DNA of 64,000 bases from Bradyrhizobium sp. ARR65 (lineage in GTDB: Bacteria > Pseudomonadota > Alphaproteobacteria > Rhizobiales > Xanthobacteraceae). Shown piece by piece: positions 24,819-33,228 of the stretch. The position numbers and the translations under genes are program-made. The notes under the pieces were generated by a model that was not told the origin of the DNA, made no database searches, and saw only the letters and a program-made list of their open reading frames with translations. Every line of letters starts with the position of its first letter. Within the stretch, counting starts at the first letter, position 1. The stretch spans positions 24,323 to 88,322 of the forward strand of contig NZ_AWZU01000029.1 in the NCBI RefSeq assembly GCF_000472385.1, given 5' to 3'.

Positions 24819-25517
24819 ATGAGACGCGCCGACCGGCTGTTTCAGATCATTCAGGTCTTGCGAAGGTCGCGCAATCCGCTGACGGCGGATGCGATCGCGG
24901 CCGAACTGGAGACCTCCAAGCGCACGATCTATCGCGACATCGCAACGCTGATCGGCCAGCGCGTGCCGATCCGCGGCGAGGCCGGCATGGGCTACATCCT
25001 GGAAAAAGGCTTCGACCTGCCGCCCCTGATGCTGACACCGGACGAGATCGAGGCGGCGGTGCTCGGCGCGCAATGGGTGGCCAACAATGCCGATGCGGTG
25101 CTGGCGCGCGCGGCCGAGGACCTGATGGCCAAGATCGCCGACACGGTGCCGGAGCGGCTGCGCCCCTTCGTGCTCGAGCCCGCCAGCCGCGCCCGCGCCA
25201 ATTGGCGGAAAGAGCCCGATCGCATCGACATGGCGCGGACGCGCAGCCAGATTCACGAAGGCAAGAAGATCGCGCTGCACTATCGCGACGAGCAGGGCCG
25301 CGATAGCGAGCGCACGATCTGGCCGATCGCGATCGGCTATCACGAGGCGGTGCGCATCCTCGCGGCCTGGTGCGAGCTCAGACGCGATTTTCGCAGCTTC
25401 CGCACCGACCGCGTGATCGATGCGCAATATCTCGACGAGAAATACCCCGAAAGGCGCGATGCGCTGCGTGCCAAATGGCGGCGCAGCCTGGTGTGGGAGC
25501 ATCCGAAGGATGTCTGA
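24819..25517 (+). CDS. YafY-family regulator with HTH and WYL domains
   Basis: A 232-residue protein: N-terminal DeoR-like winged HTH (MRRADRLFQIIQVLRR, LTADAIAAELETSKRTIYRDIATL), a middle segment, and a WYL ligand-sensing domain from about residue 135 (IHEGKKIALHYRDEQG, TIWPIAIGYHEAVRILAAWCELRRDFRSFRTDRV). The latter holds the W-x-C-x-x-R variant of the WYL signature. WYL proteins sense small ligands or nucleic acids and often control a divergent or adjacent enzyme. Here the shared near-palindromes point to the GST gene and itself as targets. Confidence 0.88.
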   Translation: MRRADRLFQIIQVLRRSRNPLTADAIAAELETSKRTIYRDIATLIGQRVPIRGEAGMGYILEKGFDLPPLMLTPDEIEAAVLGAQWVANNADAVLARAAEDLMAKIADTVPERLRPFVLEPASRARANWRKEPDRIDMARTRSQIHEGKKIALHYRDEQGRDSERTIWPIAIGYHEAVRILAAWCELRRDFRSFRTDRVIDAQYLDEKYPERRDALRAKWRRSLVWEHPKDV

Positions 25518-25833
25518 TAGCTTGGACTGCACTTCCGCTGCGACGGACAACCCGTGCGTCACCTGCGGCGCCTGCTGCGCCTATTCGGAAAACTGGCCGC
25601 GTTTCTCGACCGAGGATGACGCCGCGCTCGAGCTCATTCCCGAGCAATTGGTGAATGCGCGCGGATCCGGCATGGCCTGCGAGAACGACCGCTGCGCGGC
25701 GCTCACGGGCCGCATCGGCGTCGCCACCTCCTGCGCGATCTACGCGATCCGCCCCGACGTGTGCCGCACCTGCATGCCGGGCGACCCTGAATGCACCATG
25801 GCGCGACGGAAGCACGGGCTGCCGGCGCTTTGA
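25510..25833 (+). CDS. YkgJ-type cysteine-cluster protein (Fe/Zn-chelating)
   Basis: A 107-residue Cys-rich protein with CVTCGACCAYS near the N-terminus, CENDRCAAL in the middle and CAIYAIRPDVCRTCMPGDPEC near the end. This is the CxxCGxCC ... RPxxC pattern of the UPF0153/YkgJ family, which binds Zn or Fe. The start overlaps the regulator gene by 8 bp, so the two are probably co-transcribed. The role is unknown. Confidence 0.85.
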   Translation: MSDSLDCTSAATDNPCVTCGACCAYSENWPRFSTEDDAALELIPEQLVNARGSGMACENDRCAALTGRIGVATSCAIYAIRPDVCRTCMPGDPECTMARRKHGLPAL

Positions 25834-25848
25834 TCGTGTTGCAGTCAC

Positions 25849-25929
25849 CGTCATTGCGAGCGAAGCGAAGCAATCCAGAGCCATGCGCGACGTTTTGGAT
25901 TCTTCGTCGCTGCGCTCCTCGCAATGACG
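25849..25929. repeat. Intergenic inverted-repeat element (CGTCATTGCGAG family)
   Basis: CGTCATTGCGAG (25849-25860) and CTCGCAATGACG (25918-25929) bound an 81-bp copy containing GAAGCAATCCAGAG. It follows the YkgJ gene, between convergent units. Confidence 0.72.
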
Positions 25930-25990
25930 TAGTCCTTGTCGTATGTCGGGGTTATGGGCGCTGGCTTTCGCCAGGGCGACGAGCGTGAGA

Positions 25991-26380
25991 TCAGGCCGTC
26001 ACCGCCTCACCGACATCATCCTCCTCATCGCTGAGCGGCGAGAAGGTGGCGAGTGGTTTGGTCGAGAGCGTGATCGGCTTGCGACCGGTTGAGGGCTTTG
26101 TGCGGCCGGCGGATGCGCGCGATTGGGCGTAGAGGACCGAACCGACACGGCCGCCCAACTGGGCCAGTTCGCGCTCGCTGCAGCTTGCGGCAATCGCGAG
26201 CGCCAGCGAATGCAGATGGCTCCTGCGGTAGCAGAACAGCGCGAGTTGCGCCCGCACGTCGGACGAGACGCTTTCGACGAGCCTGGCGAGCCCATGCTCG
26301 CTCGCGCGGTACATCTCGCCGAGCAGCTCTTCCCGCACCGGGCAGCGCTCATTGTCGTAGGCGTCGCGGCTGGAAAACAT
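25991..26380 (-). CDS. Hypothetical cytoplasmic protein
   Basis: A 129-residue protein starting MFSSRDAYDNERCPVREELL, with AGAGGATC 6 nt upstream of ATG 26380; the longer reading frame to 26455 is not needed. The first 90 residues look helical and well conserved in style (EMYRASEHGLARLVESVSSD, RAQLALFCYRRSHLHSLALA). The last 40 are a Ser/Thr/Pro-rich then acidic tail (SDEEDDVGEA). I do not recognise the family. It may be a lineage-specific conserved hypothetical protein. Confidence 0.6.
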   Translation of the reverse strand: MFSSRDAYDNERCPVREELLGEMYRASEHGLARLVESVSSDVRAQLALFCYRRSHLHSLALAIAASCSERELAQLGGRVGSVLYAQSRASAGRTKPSTGRKPITLSTKPLATFSPLSDEEDDVGEAVTA

Positions 26381-26568
26381 CGCAGATCCTCTTGATACTG
26401 AGGATGCAATGCAATCTGCTAACGAAAGGTTAACCAGGCGCGCCGGTAGTTTCACGGATGCCTTGATCGGGAGCCACGAATCGGAATGAGCGCGGCTTCC
26501 GCGCAGTCGTGATCATGATGAACATGCCCTCTGAACTCGGCAGAGTCGGCCCTGGCTGAAATAGCCCC

Positions 26569-26970
26569 TCAATTCGCCGCCATGAAAATCGACAGCGCGA
26601 AACCAGTGAGGTGATGCAGCGCCTGGTCGACGCCGATCACGGTCCAGAACCACGGATGCTCCGGCGTCAGGCCGAAGCGCGACGAGACCAGGCCCTTGAT
26701 GCGATCGATGATGATGTGGATGGCGAAATCGATGAAGGCCACGAACCAGAAGCGCGGCGCCACGATCAGGATCAGCGCTAATGCAACCGCAAGATGTACC
26801 AGGCAATGGGCCAGAAGCGGCAGCGCCCAGCCGGTCTTCTGGTCCTTGCCGTGGGCCATCCATCCGGTCTGCAGCACGAAATCGGCGATGATGTGCTTCA
26901 CGGTGAGCAGCAGCATCCAGCCGATCAGCGCGCCCAAAGGAACCGACGACGAAAGAGATGGAAGCGACAA
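26569..26970 (-). CDS. DUF3307 family membrane protein
   Basis: A 133-residue protein with three to four membrane helices. TVKHIIADFVLQTGWMAHGKDQ and the C-terminal FWTVIGVDQALHHLTGFALSIF match the DUF3307 pattern, with H-I-I-A-D-F near the N-terminus, IHIIIDRIKG in the middle and D-Q-x-L-H near the end. The conserved His/Asp residues suggest a metal-dependent membrane enzyme of the YdjM/LexA-regulated hydrolase-like kind, but the function is not established. The start is TTG with AAGGGA 7 nt upstream. Confidence 0.8.
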   Translation of the reverse strand: MSLPSLSSSVPLGALIGWMLLLTVKHIIADFVLQTGWMAHGKDQKTGWALPLLAHCLVHLAVALALILIVAPRFWFVAFIDFAIHIIIDRIKGLVSSRFGLTPEHPWFWTVIGVDQALHHLTGFALSIFMAAN

Positions 26971-27434
26971 GCTGACGTCCCTTGACTAGCAAGCTTGGCA
27001 CGCGGGAAATGGAGGCGTTCAGCGCAACTTGTTCTCAAACCCGGCCAATAAGCCCCTATGGCCTTTTATGGCATCTCCGCAGGCAGATTGCACCTGTCGG
27101 GAACCTGAAAAACGGCAGGTGTGGCCGAACGGTGCCATCCCACCGCCGACCTTGCGAGCGGCTGGAAACAAAGGTGAATTCGCGCTGGTTTTTGCAATCG
27201 CCACGACGGTGGGCACCTTGCCGCCAACCCTGAATTGCCGCGCCTTTTTAAGGCTTTGGTATTTCGGCGGACAGCCGGCGGCTATTCAGCCGCGCAAAAT
27301 CGGGCCAACGTGCCGCCGCGCTCAGCGCTGCACGAGCGGGGCCGTGCATCCTTCGAGGCTCCCTTGCGCGAACGCCCTCTGGCGACAAAACGGCAAAGCC
27401 GTTTGCGCCGGGATGACGGGTCACAGCGCGTCGG
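26971..27434. other. Gene-free stretch
   Basis: No confident gene. A frame at 27029-27508 is open for 159 codons but ends inside the neighbouring SDR gene on the other strand and resembles no family I know. Around 27343-27419 there is a degraded copy of the CCTCGAGGC / GGATGACGG type repeat. The first 200 bp contain paired GCAGATTGCACCTGTCGGGA and CGGCAGGTG blocks without clear meaning. Confidence 0.35.
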
Positions 27435-28271
27435 TCAGCTCGCCCAATTCTCGCGGAATTCGCCGAACAGCGTCATGCCGCCGCAGGCGTAGATGGTCTG
27501 CCCGGTGATGTAGCTCGCCTCACTAGAGGCGAGAAATGCAAACACGGCGGCGATCTCTTCGGCCCTGCCGACACGCCCGAGTGGAATGTGCCCCTCGACC
27601 ACTGCGCGCTTGGCGGGATCGCCCGTCCACGCCGCATTGATCGGCGTGTCGATCGCGCCGGGGCCGACGGCATTGACGCGAATGCCGCGGCCGGCAAATT
27701 CGAGCGCCAGTGTCCGCGTCAGACCGGCCATCGCCGCCTTGCTGATCGAATAGGCGAGATAGCCGGGCTTGGGGATGATCTGGTGGACGCTGGAGCAGTT
27801 GATGATGTTGCCGCCCCCGCCGCGCGCGACGAAGTGCGCAAGCGCATGCCTCGCGCAGAGCACGGCCCCGTTCAGGTTCACCTCGAGAATGCGACGATAG
27901 GTCTCGACATCCAGCGCCTCGCTCGGCGACTCCTTCTGGAAGCCCGCATTGTTGACCAGGCAATCCAGCCGCGGCCAGCGTGCGAGCACCGCCTCGAACA
28001 TCCGCGCGATCTCAGCTTCGCTACCGATATCCGCCTCGATAACGAAATGGTCCCGCTTGCCATGCCCCCGCTCGCGCGACGCCGCCTCCACGCGCGCCAG
28101 CGCATCCTCAGCGACCGCCCGCGATCCGATGAAATTGATGGCAACGTTGGCACCTTCCTGAGCGAAGCGAACAGCGACCGCGCGTCCGATGCCTTGAGGG
28201 GCGCCAGTTACGAGCGCGTATTGATCGATGAGGCGGGATGAAAATTGAGGTGAACGTTCGGATTGCTGCAT
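27435..28271 (-). CDS. Short-chain dehydrogenase (glucose 1-dehydrogenase-like)
   Basis: A 278-residue classical SDR: cofactor motif TGAPQGIGRAVA (about residues 22-33), DCLVNNAG, catalytic NCSSVHQIIPKPGYLAYSISKAAM with Ser, Tyr and Lys, and a C-terminus SYITGQTIYACGGMTLFGEF typical of glucose 1-dehydrogenase / 3-oxoacyl reductase types. The ATG at 28271 gives a normal N-terminus; nine further in-frame residues upstream are unlikely. Isolated single gene; the substrate is not predictable from context. Confidence 0.84.
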   Translation of the reverse strand: MQQSERSPQFSSRLIDQYALVTGAPQGIGRAVAVRFAQEGANVAINFIGSRAVAEDALARVEAASRERGHGKRDHFVIEADIGSEAEIARMFEAVLARWPRLDCLVNNAGFQKESPSEALDVETYRRILEVNLNGAVLCARHALAHFVARGGGGNIINCSSVHQIIPKPGYLAYSISKAAMAGLTRTLALEFAGRGIRVNAVGPGAIDTPINAAWTGDPAKRAVVEGHIPLGRVGRAEEIAAVFAFLASSEASYITGQTIYACGGMTLFGEFRENWAS

Positions 28272-28539
28272 GCACTGCTCCGGGATGCCTGCCCACACAG
28301 GGTCATCGGCGATCCCGCGGAAAGGCGCAAGAGCGCGGTTGGCAGAAGTTGCGGTGAGTGTTTGCGGCCCTGCGGACCGCGCACGGTTCTGTTGGGATTA
28401 GACGTATTTCAGCTACGGGCGCGTTGGCGGCTGGCGTGCGCTTCTTCCATGTGCAACCGAACTTTCGCAGCAATCCTGATCCTCGGCGAGACTACGGCGC
28501 AAACCGCATGAGCGGTCCTCGTCTCTCTACCCAGGCATT

Positions 28540-28580
28540 CGTCATTCCGGGGCGCGCGCCAGCGCGGACCCGGAATCTCG
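28540..28580. repeat. Half copy of CGTCATTCCGGG element
   Basis: CGTCATTCCGGGG, a short spacer, then ACCCGGAATCTCG. The left half of the family only; the right terminal repeat is absent, as if truncated at the accessory-region boundary. Confidence 0.55.
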
Positions 28581-28585
28581 AAGTT

Positions 28586-28774
28586 ATGGAGCTACATTCT
28601 TACCCGGTTCGTCGCTATGCGTGGGACGATCAGCGCGGTCCCGCAATCGGTCTGCGCGACGGCTGGATTACGTTCAAGCTCGGCCACGAGTACGTGCGCG
28701 ACAAGGGTGACGAGCGGCGGTGTTATCCAATACGGCACGCGGGGATAGTGTCGCGCAAGAGAATATCGCAGTGA
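28586..28774 (+). CDS. Possible small or remnant protein
   Basis: A 62-codon frame from ATG 28586 reading MELHSYPVRRYAWDDQRGPA and onward (RDGWITFKLGHEYVRDKGDE). It looks more protein-like than the surrounding frames but starts inside a repeat tail and lacks a clear ribosome binding site. Could be the end of a degraded gene. Low confidence. Confidence 0.22.
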   Translation: MELHSYPVRRYAWDDQRGPAIGLRDGWITFKLGHEYVRDKGDERRCYPIRHAGIVSRKRISQ

Positions 28775-28963
28775 TTAAGGCGGCAAGGAGTGCGTCGGGT
28801 CTCATGACCCCGCACACGCGGCTCAGGCTTGGGCGCTCCCAAGGGGAGGACCGAGCGCTTCGGCAAACGCTTGTAAGACAAGCACAAATCAGCTTCGCTG
28901 CCTCGGTAATACTACCATCCGCTGCTTCTACTCAGCAGCCCGAAGAAGGTGCCTGCAGATCAG

Positions 28964-30706
28964 CTAAAGAGGGCGGCCAAATCTGCTTTCAAGCCGCGAC
29001 GCTTTCTCGCGCAACTCGGAAGCTTTTTCGCGCGCCTGTTTCGCTTTGTCCGGATGGCCAGCCGCGTCGAACTGGTCAGCGCCGCGCTCGTATCTTTCGG
29101 CGTAATGCGCGAACTCACGAATCAGGTGCCAAACGTTGTGCCGAAACCAGTGCCGCTGATGAGCCATGGAGCGCACCAGCGGAATGACTTGTTGGAGGTT
29201 CAGAAAACCGCCTTTTCGAGGACTCGGCGGGGGCTTCGTTGATAACGCCTTCGAGACGCGCTCTAAAGTTGCTTTGGCGGTGCCTCTGGCTTCGGTCCGG
29301 CGACGCGCAACCGCTTGCACCAAGCGGTGCGTCGTGATTGCCGGAACCCCATCCTCATATGGATCATGTTTTATGAGTGACAGTTCGGCGAGCACCGATA
29401 TGGCCTGCTCCCGATTGGGCAAGGCTTCCAGAAAATAAATAGGAACGCGCATTGGCGCGCAATAGCCGAGAAACGCCATGACCTCTTCTGCGGCAGGGCA
29501 GCGCGCCTCGGCCTCAGCGAGAGCGAGGTCGAAAGTCGCCGCGACGCTCCGGGGGTATAGTACGTCACGCGGCGCGCTCGCCATGAGGGTCGCTGCCTTC
29601 TTCGCATATTCTCCAAAACTTACCTGAGCACGTTTGCAATAAGCGGCTGCATGATCGAGGGCGAGCGGCAGGTATCCCAAGGCCTCCGCGAGTATTCTCG
29701 CGCCTGCTACATCCTGCCATCCTGCGCGGCTCTGAAGGAACGACACCGCTTCTTCAGGCGATAGTGCAGTAAGCGCCACTTCATCGGCCAGCCCGATCCA
29801 GTCAAAAAAACGCGACGTGATTAACACCCGGGCGCCTGCAGAAGGGAGAAACTTGGCAATTTCGTTTGGACTCACCGCGTTATCATACACCAGCAGCCAA
29901 TTTGCGCGCTGTTCGGCGAGGCGGTGGAGCACTGCTTTCGCCATGTCCTCTGGATTAGCCGCGTTCGAGGCATCACAACCAAGAGCGACCCCGAGGTCCT
30001 TGAGAGCAGCACAGAGTCCCTCGCGCGTCTCAGCCGGACACCAGCAAACGCCCGCGTACAAGCTGCGGTAGCGGTATGCGTACTCAACGGCCAGCGAGGT
30101 TTTACCCACGCCTCCCATGCCCTGCACCGCGACGCGCTGAACAGCTTGGGTGACGACGGCGGGCTTATTGTGGATCAGGATTGCATCAAGCCGAGAAAGT
30201 TGGTCCTCACGTCCAGTAAAACTCGGAATACGCGGGGGCACACCGATGAATGGTCGCGGCGGAGGTGGGGTTGCCGTCGCTTGGCGCTCGGCGGCGGCAA
30301 TGATGCGACGCCTACGCTCATCAGCGTCCTCAATCCCCACAAGGTCTTGGTAAATCACATCTGCTAGAAGACCGTCTGGCGAGACATCCTCGCAGCGGAG
30401 AATGATCGTGTGCCGCTCATCCGGCTGTCTCAGCCTTTGCGCCTCGAAACTGGTGAACTCCTTGCGGGTGTAAGCGGACTTTTCGTAGTCACTCGTAAAG
30501 AGGATGATAAGGTCGCGCGAGGTTTTCACACCCTCGTGCATCCTCTCAATCACGCTGTCACTTAGCTGAAAATCGTAGTCTTGGACAATGACCCTGTAAC
30601 CCTTCTCGCGCAAAACGTCGGCGACCTCCTGGGCGATTCGACCCACGGACCCACGACGGCTCAGGAAGAAATCGTACTCGTATTGGCGACCATACCCTGT
30701 CGTCAT
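28964..30706 (-). CDS. TIR domain - NB-ARC STAND NTPase, candidate antiphage/immune protein
   Basis: A 580-residue protein in three parts. Residues 5-135 are a TIR domain (YDFFLSRRGSVGRIAQEVAD, YRVIVQDYDF, DLIILFTSDYEKSAYTRKEF), with Glu54 in SVIERM at the place of the conserved NADase glutamate. About 160-480 is an NB-ARC/STAND NTPase: FTGRED, Walker A GMGGVGKTS (about 194-202), Walker B WLLVYDNA, RVLITSR and the downstream GYLPLALDHAAAYC. The C-terminal ~100 residues are helical and charged, much shorter than the TPR arrays usual for such proteins. The likely role is a signal-triggered NAD+-degrading defence protein. It stands alone, in a more AT-rich segment flanked by repeats, suggesting horizontal acquisition. 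ATG 30706 is preferred over the adjacent TTG. Confidence 0.82.
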   Translation of the reverse strand: MTTGYGRQYEYDFFLSRRGSVGRIAQEVADVLREKGYRVIVQDYDFQLSDSVIERMHEGVKTSRDLIILFTSDYEKSAYTRKEFTSFEAQRLRQPDERHTIILRCEDVSPDGLLADVIYQDLVGIEDADERRRRIIAAAERQATATPPPPRPFIGVPPRIPSFTGREDQLSRLDAILIHNKPAVVTQAVQRVAVQGMGGVGKTSLAVEYAYRYRSLYAGVCWCPAETREGLCAALKDLGVALGCDASNAANPEDMAKAVLHRLAEQRANWLLVYDNAVSPNEIAKFLPSAGARVLITSRFFDWIGLADEVALTALSPEEAVSFLQSRAGWQDVAGARILAEALGYLPLALDHAAAYCKRAQVSFGEYAKKAATLMASAPRDVLYPRSVAATFDLALAEAEARCPAAEEVMAFLGYCAPMRVPIYFLEALPNREQAISVLAELSLIKHDPYEDGVPAITTHRLVQAVARRRTEARGTAKATLERVSKALSTKPPPSPRKGGFLNLQQVIPLVRSMAHQRHWFRHNVWHLIREFAHYAERYERGADQFDAAGHPDKAKQAREKASELREKASRLESRFGRPL

Positions 30707-30786
30707 CAAAGTTGTTCCGGTTCGCTATGTTCCGCGGTGTTCGTGCGTATCAAATAGGTCGGCCGCTGTGGGTGTCGTAGGCATAC

Positions 30787-30919
30787 ACGTCCCTACAACC
30801 AGGACGGCAACTTTCACGAGTTATCCCCAGCACCACATCTAAAGGGACGTCCGTGAAAGCTATGCAAAACGGAATCGGAGGGATTCCAATATGCAGGTTG
30901 TCCAAACCCCAATTTGGAC
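30787..30919. ncRNA. Structure-dense intergenic segment, possible ncRNA or regulatory RNA
   Basis: Four perfect inverted repeats in 133 bp: ACGTCCCT (30787-30794) with 30843-30850; CTTTCACG (30811-30818) with 30852-30859; GGAATC-GGAGG-GATTCC (30871-30887); GTCCAAA-N6-TTTGGAC (30900-30919). The first two interlock (A-B-A'-B'), as in a pseudoknot. Located 81 bp upstream of the TIR-NB-ARC start codon. The type ncRNA is a proposal only. Confidence 0.3.
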
Positions 30920-31039
30920 GTTTGGCTTTCGTGACTCGGGATCGAAGCCTCACCAAACGCGAACGGCAGCCCGGGCACCCTCGCCCTCTTGACTCCCCCC
31001 AGCTCCTCCTCTATGTTCTCGTTTTGTTCCAACCCGTTA

Positions 31040-31440
31040 TCGAGGGACGTATCGCGATCGTCACGGACGTGGGGTGGAATGCGGTGGACGCGGGACTGTG
31101 CCGATGGACGAGCGGTGCACTCGCGGACGGCGAAGTCGTGTGGTCCTGGCGCGCCCATGCAAGGCGCCAAGTTGGCGACGCTGCCTCGCGCATCGCGCCA
31201 ATGACGGTGGCAAACAAGCTTGGTTCACCGGGGAGAGCCCGTATAAGCCGTAAAGCCATCGCGCAGGGAAGGCCGGCGTGATTGCCGCGCTCACCTGTGG
31301 TCAACGCGCGCTCGCGCAACCTTTTTTTGCGCGGGGGCCGTGGGTGTGCTGCGGGCACCCGGTCTTCCCTGCGCCCTCGATCTTCCGAGGGACGCGTCTC
31401 GACGCATCCACCCGGGCGCGATTGTGCCGCGGGAATGTGG
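31040..31440. repeat. Probable dispersed repeat of Bradyrhizobium-type genomes
   Basis: The stretch with GGACGTGGGGTGGAATGCGG, GTCCTGGCGCGCCCATGCAA and CCGTAAAGCCATCGCGCAGG closely resembles a sequence I remember as recurring at many loci in Bradyrhizobiaceae genomes, where it is often mis-annotated as short hypothetical proteins. Boundaries are approximate; copy number cannot be judged here. Confidence 0.45.
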
Positions 31441-31457
31441 AAGTGTGTCTTTCTCGA

Positions 31458-31540
31458 CGTCATTGCGAGGAGCAACGCGACGAAGCAATCCAGAATCACG
31501 GGCTGGGCTCTGGATTGCTTCGCTTACGCTCGCAATGACG
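31458..31540. repeat. Intergenic inverted-repeat element (CGTCATTGCGAG family)
   Basis: CGTCATTGCGAG (31458-31469) and CTCGCAATGACG (31529-31540), with an inner perfect pair GAAGCAATCCAGA / TCTGGATTGCTTC, forming a nearly continuous long hairpin. Confidence 0.75.
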
Positions 31541-31677
31541 GGACGGCTACTGAAAATGAATCTGGATGGCGAAGCGAAGGTCCTCACCCCTTGCTCGTCA
31601 GGCCCGGGCTTGCCCCGCCTGCGGGGCCGAAGCCCCTTCGGCGAGGCGAAGGCCCGGCCATGACGAGTGGAGAGCCC

Positions 31678-32547
31678 TCACTCCGCCGCATTCGCCTCGG
31701 CGGCATCGGCCAATGCGCGGGCGCGGATCTCGGCGATGGCGCGCTTCAAGGAGGCCTGGCGCGGATCGGGCATCGCGGCGGCGCGCGCCTCTCCGATCGC
31801 GCCGGCGAGATCGGAGAGCGGCAGGGTGCCGTCGAAGGTCGGTTTGACGAGTCCGTCGATGATCGCGTGCCAATCGGCAAGGCCGTGGCGGTAGGCATCG
31901 CCGAAACCCTGCACCATGGTCGCGGTCTGCACGATAGCGAATGCCGCGCTCGGCTGCTTGACCAAAGCGCGGCTGATCATATGCAGCCAGCGCTCCACCC
32001 AGACCCGCTCCTGCTCGTATCGCGCCGAGAACAGCCGCCAGCGCCGCAAGCCCGCTTCGAGCTTCAGGCGGCGAATGCCCCAGCGGCTCCTGGTCGAAAA
32101 CGGGATCGCGACGCGCCTGTGCAGCCAGCCAAGCTCGCCGAGCACCATCCAAACCGGATCGGCCGCCAACTGGGGCAGCGCGCCGATCAGCTCGTCGAAA
32201 CGAAATCGGAGGATGTCGGTGGACGGCGGCGCCCCGTTCTCGAACTCGGCAAGCTTGAGCTGCGCGATGCGGATCGCATCCTGGTAGCTCATGCGCATCG
32301 CCATGAGTCGCGCGATCTCGCGAAACAGCGCGGCATCGACGCCGGGCCGGCCCATGAAGCGGCGCAGGCGCTCGACATAAAGCTGGGCGTAAGCGGCGCT
32401 CTGGTAATCGGTCAAGAGATGGATGCCCTCGCTCACGACGCATGCGGCACCCTCCGGCAGGCCCTCTGGCAGGCAGGGCGGCGTGCCGTCTTCCTCGCCG
32501 ATGAAGTCGGCGAGCAGATAGCGCAGCGAAGAGAGGATGCCGGTCAC
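31678..32547 (-). CDS. Stand-alone DUF6537-type protein
   Basis: A 289-residue protein with no catalytic oxidoreductase domain. LLTDYQSAAYAQLYVERLRRFM, MRMSYQDAIRIAQLKL, EAGLRRWRLFSARYEQERVWVERW and MVQGFGDAYRHGLADWHAII match, from memory, the C-terminal half (DUF6537) of the indolepyruvate oxidoreductase beta-family proteins. Here that half is a separate gene. The start is GTG at 32547, 15 nt after the stop of the cyclic-nucleotide-binding protein gene, so the two form an operon. The C-terminus is Ala/Glu-rich. Possibly a regulatory or scaffold module; the function is unknown. Confidence 0.65.
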   Translation of the reverse strand: MTGILSSLRYLLADFIGEEDGTPPCLPEGLPEGAACVVSEGIHLLTDYQSAAYAQLYVERLRRFMGRPGVDAALFREIARLMAMRMSYQDAIRIAQLKLAEFENGAPPSTDILRFRFDELIGALPQLAADPVWMVLGELGWLHRRVAIPFSTRSRWGIRRLKLEAGLRRWRLFSARYEQERVWVERWLHMISRALVKQPSAAFAIVQTATMVQGFGDAYRHGLADWHAIIDGLVKPTFDGTLPLSDLAGAIGEARAAAMPDPRQASLKRAIAEIRARALADAAEANAAE

Positions 32548-32562
32548 CTGTTGCGCCCCGCC

Positions 32563-33228
32563 TCAAGCGGTCTCGGCCGCGACGGTCGGCGGCGTCTGCT
32601 GCGCCAGCCGCTCCTCGAGCTTGCCGATGTTCTCGAACAGGCGCGCGCTGGCGAGCTTCAACAGATAGAAGCCGAACGCCGGGTTCTGCACGTAGAGCTG
32701 CTCCACCTGGTCGTAGCTGACGGAAAGGACGAGGCCGTCCTCGATGCATTCCAGGGTCTGGGTGCGCACATTGGAGGGCGAGAGCATCCCGAACTCGCCG
32801 ACGATGGCGCCGACCGGCAGCTCGATGCCGGACTCGACCAGGCGATAGCGGCCGCTGACGATGTAATACATGCTGTCGGCCTTCTCGTCCTTGTAGAACA
32901 GCACCTCGTCCGCCCTGCATTTGCGCTCGGTCATGAACGGCTTGAGCCATTCCATCGAGAGATCGCTGCTGACGGATTTTTTGACGTCGCGCACCAGCTG
33001 CAGCATCTGGTGCAGCCGATAGACGTTGAGCGGCAGCAGCACCGAATGCAGCACCAGGGTCGGGTAGTTGTGGATCGGGATCGCGGTGGCGATCAGCACG
33101 ATGTTGGTAAGGATCGCGAAGACGCGGAGCGGGATCATGGTCCGCATCGAGAGCGTGGCCACTACGAAGATCGAGGCAAAGAAACTGCCGGCAGCGCCTG
33201 CGTGTTCGGCAAGATGTGAGGTATCCAT
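32563..33228 (-). CDS. Membrane protein with cyclic nucleotide-binding domain
   Basis: A 221-residue protein. Residues about 12-75 hold two or three membrane segments (FFASIFVVATLSM, VFAILTNIVLIATAIPI, LVLHSVLLPLNVYRL). Residues 95-195 form a cNMP-binding fold: EVLFYKDEKADSMYYIVSGRYRL, then VGAIVGEFGMLSPSNVRTQT, which is the phosphate-binding cassette position with a Gly-Glu-Phe-Gly-Met variant. This is the Popeye/Crp-like membrane arrangement. Divergent from a cNMP-gated K+ channel gene and co-directional with the DUF6537 gene, pointing to a cyclic-nucleotide or membrane-potential signalling locus. Confidence 0.8.
   Translation of the reverse strand: MDTSHLAEHAGAAGSFFASIFVVATLSMRTMIPLRVFAILTNIVLIATAIPIHNYPTLVLHSVLLPLNVYRLHQMLQLVRDVKKSVSSDLSMEWLKPFMTERKCRADEVLFYKDEKADSMYYIVSGRYRLVESGIELPVGAIVGEFGMLSPSNVRTQTLECIEDGLVLSVSYDQVEQLYVQNPAFGFYLLKLASARLFENIGKLEERLAQQTPPTVAAETA

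Larger units (their letters stand above)
28272..28963. other. Mostly non-coding stretch before the TIR-NB-ARC gene
   Basis: Contains a half copy of the CGTCATTCCGGG repeat (28540-28580) and a possible small frame (28586-28774). The composition changes from GC-rich to more mixed around 28700, where the accessory segment with the TIR gene begins. No complete known gene recognised. Confidence 0.4.
30707..31677. other. 970-bp non-coding accessory stretch
   Basis: Holds, in order, the upstream region of the TIR gene, a cluster of inverted repeats (30787-30919), a probable dispersed repeat (about 31040-31440) and a CGTCATTGCGAG element (31458-31540). The last 130 bp are GC-rich with GGCCCGGGCTTGCCCC-type repeats. 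An open frame at 30853-31281 is discussed under rejected items. Confidence 0.5.

Noticed and set aside
27029..27508. 159-codon frame in the gap before the SDR gene
   Set aside because: Runs antisense into the SDR coding region, has Cys/Pro/Arg-rich composition and no recognisable domain.
28949..29242. Plus-strand frame over the 3' end of the TIR-NB-ARC gene
   Set aside because: Antisense to coding DNA, with no ribosome site and no domain.
30853..31281. 142-codon plus-strand frame between the TIR gene and the repeat
   Set aside because: Its second half lies in a sequence I believe to be a dispersed genomic repeat, and its first half overlaps several hairpins. No ribosome binding site. More likely non-coding.
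31598..32950. 450-codon minus-strand frame overlapping the DUF6537 and cNMP-binding genes
   Set aside because: It is a different frame of the same strand, crossing two genes that have clear domains. Its translation is Arg/Ala/Gly-rich without motifs.
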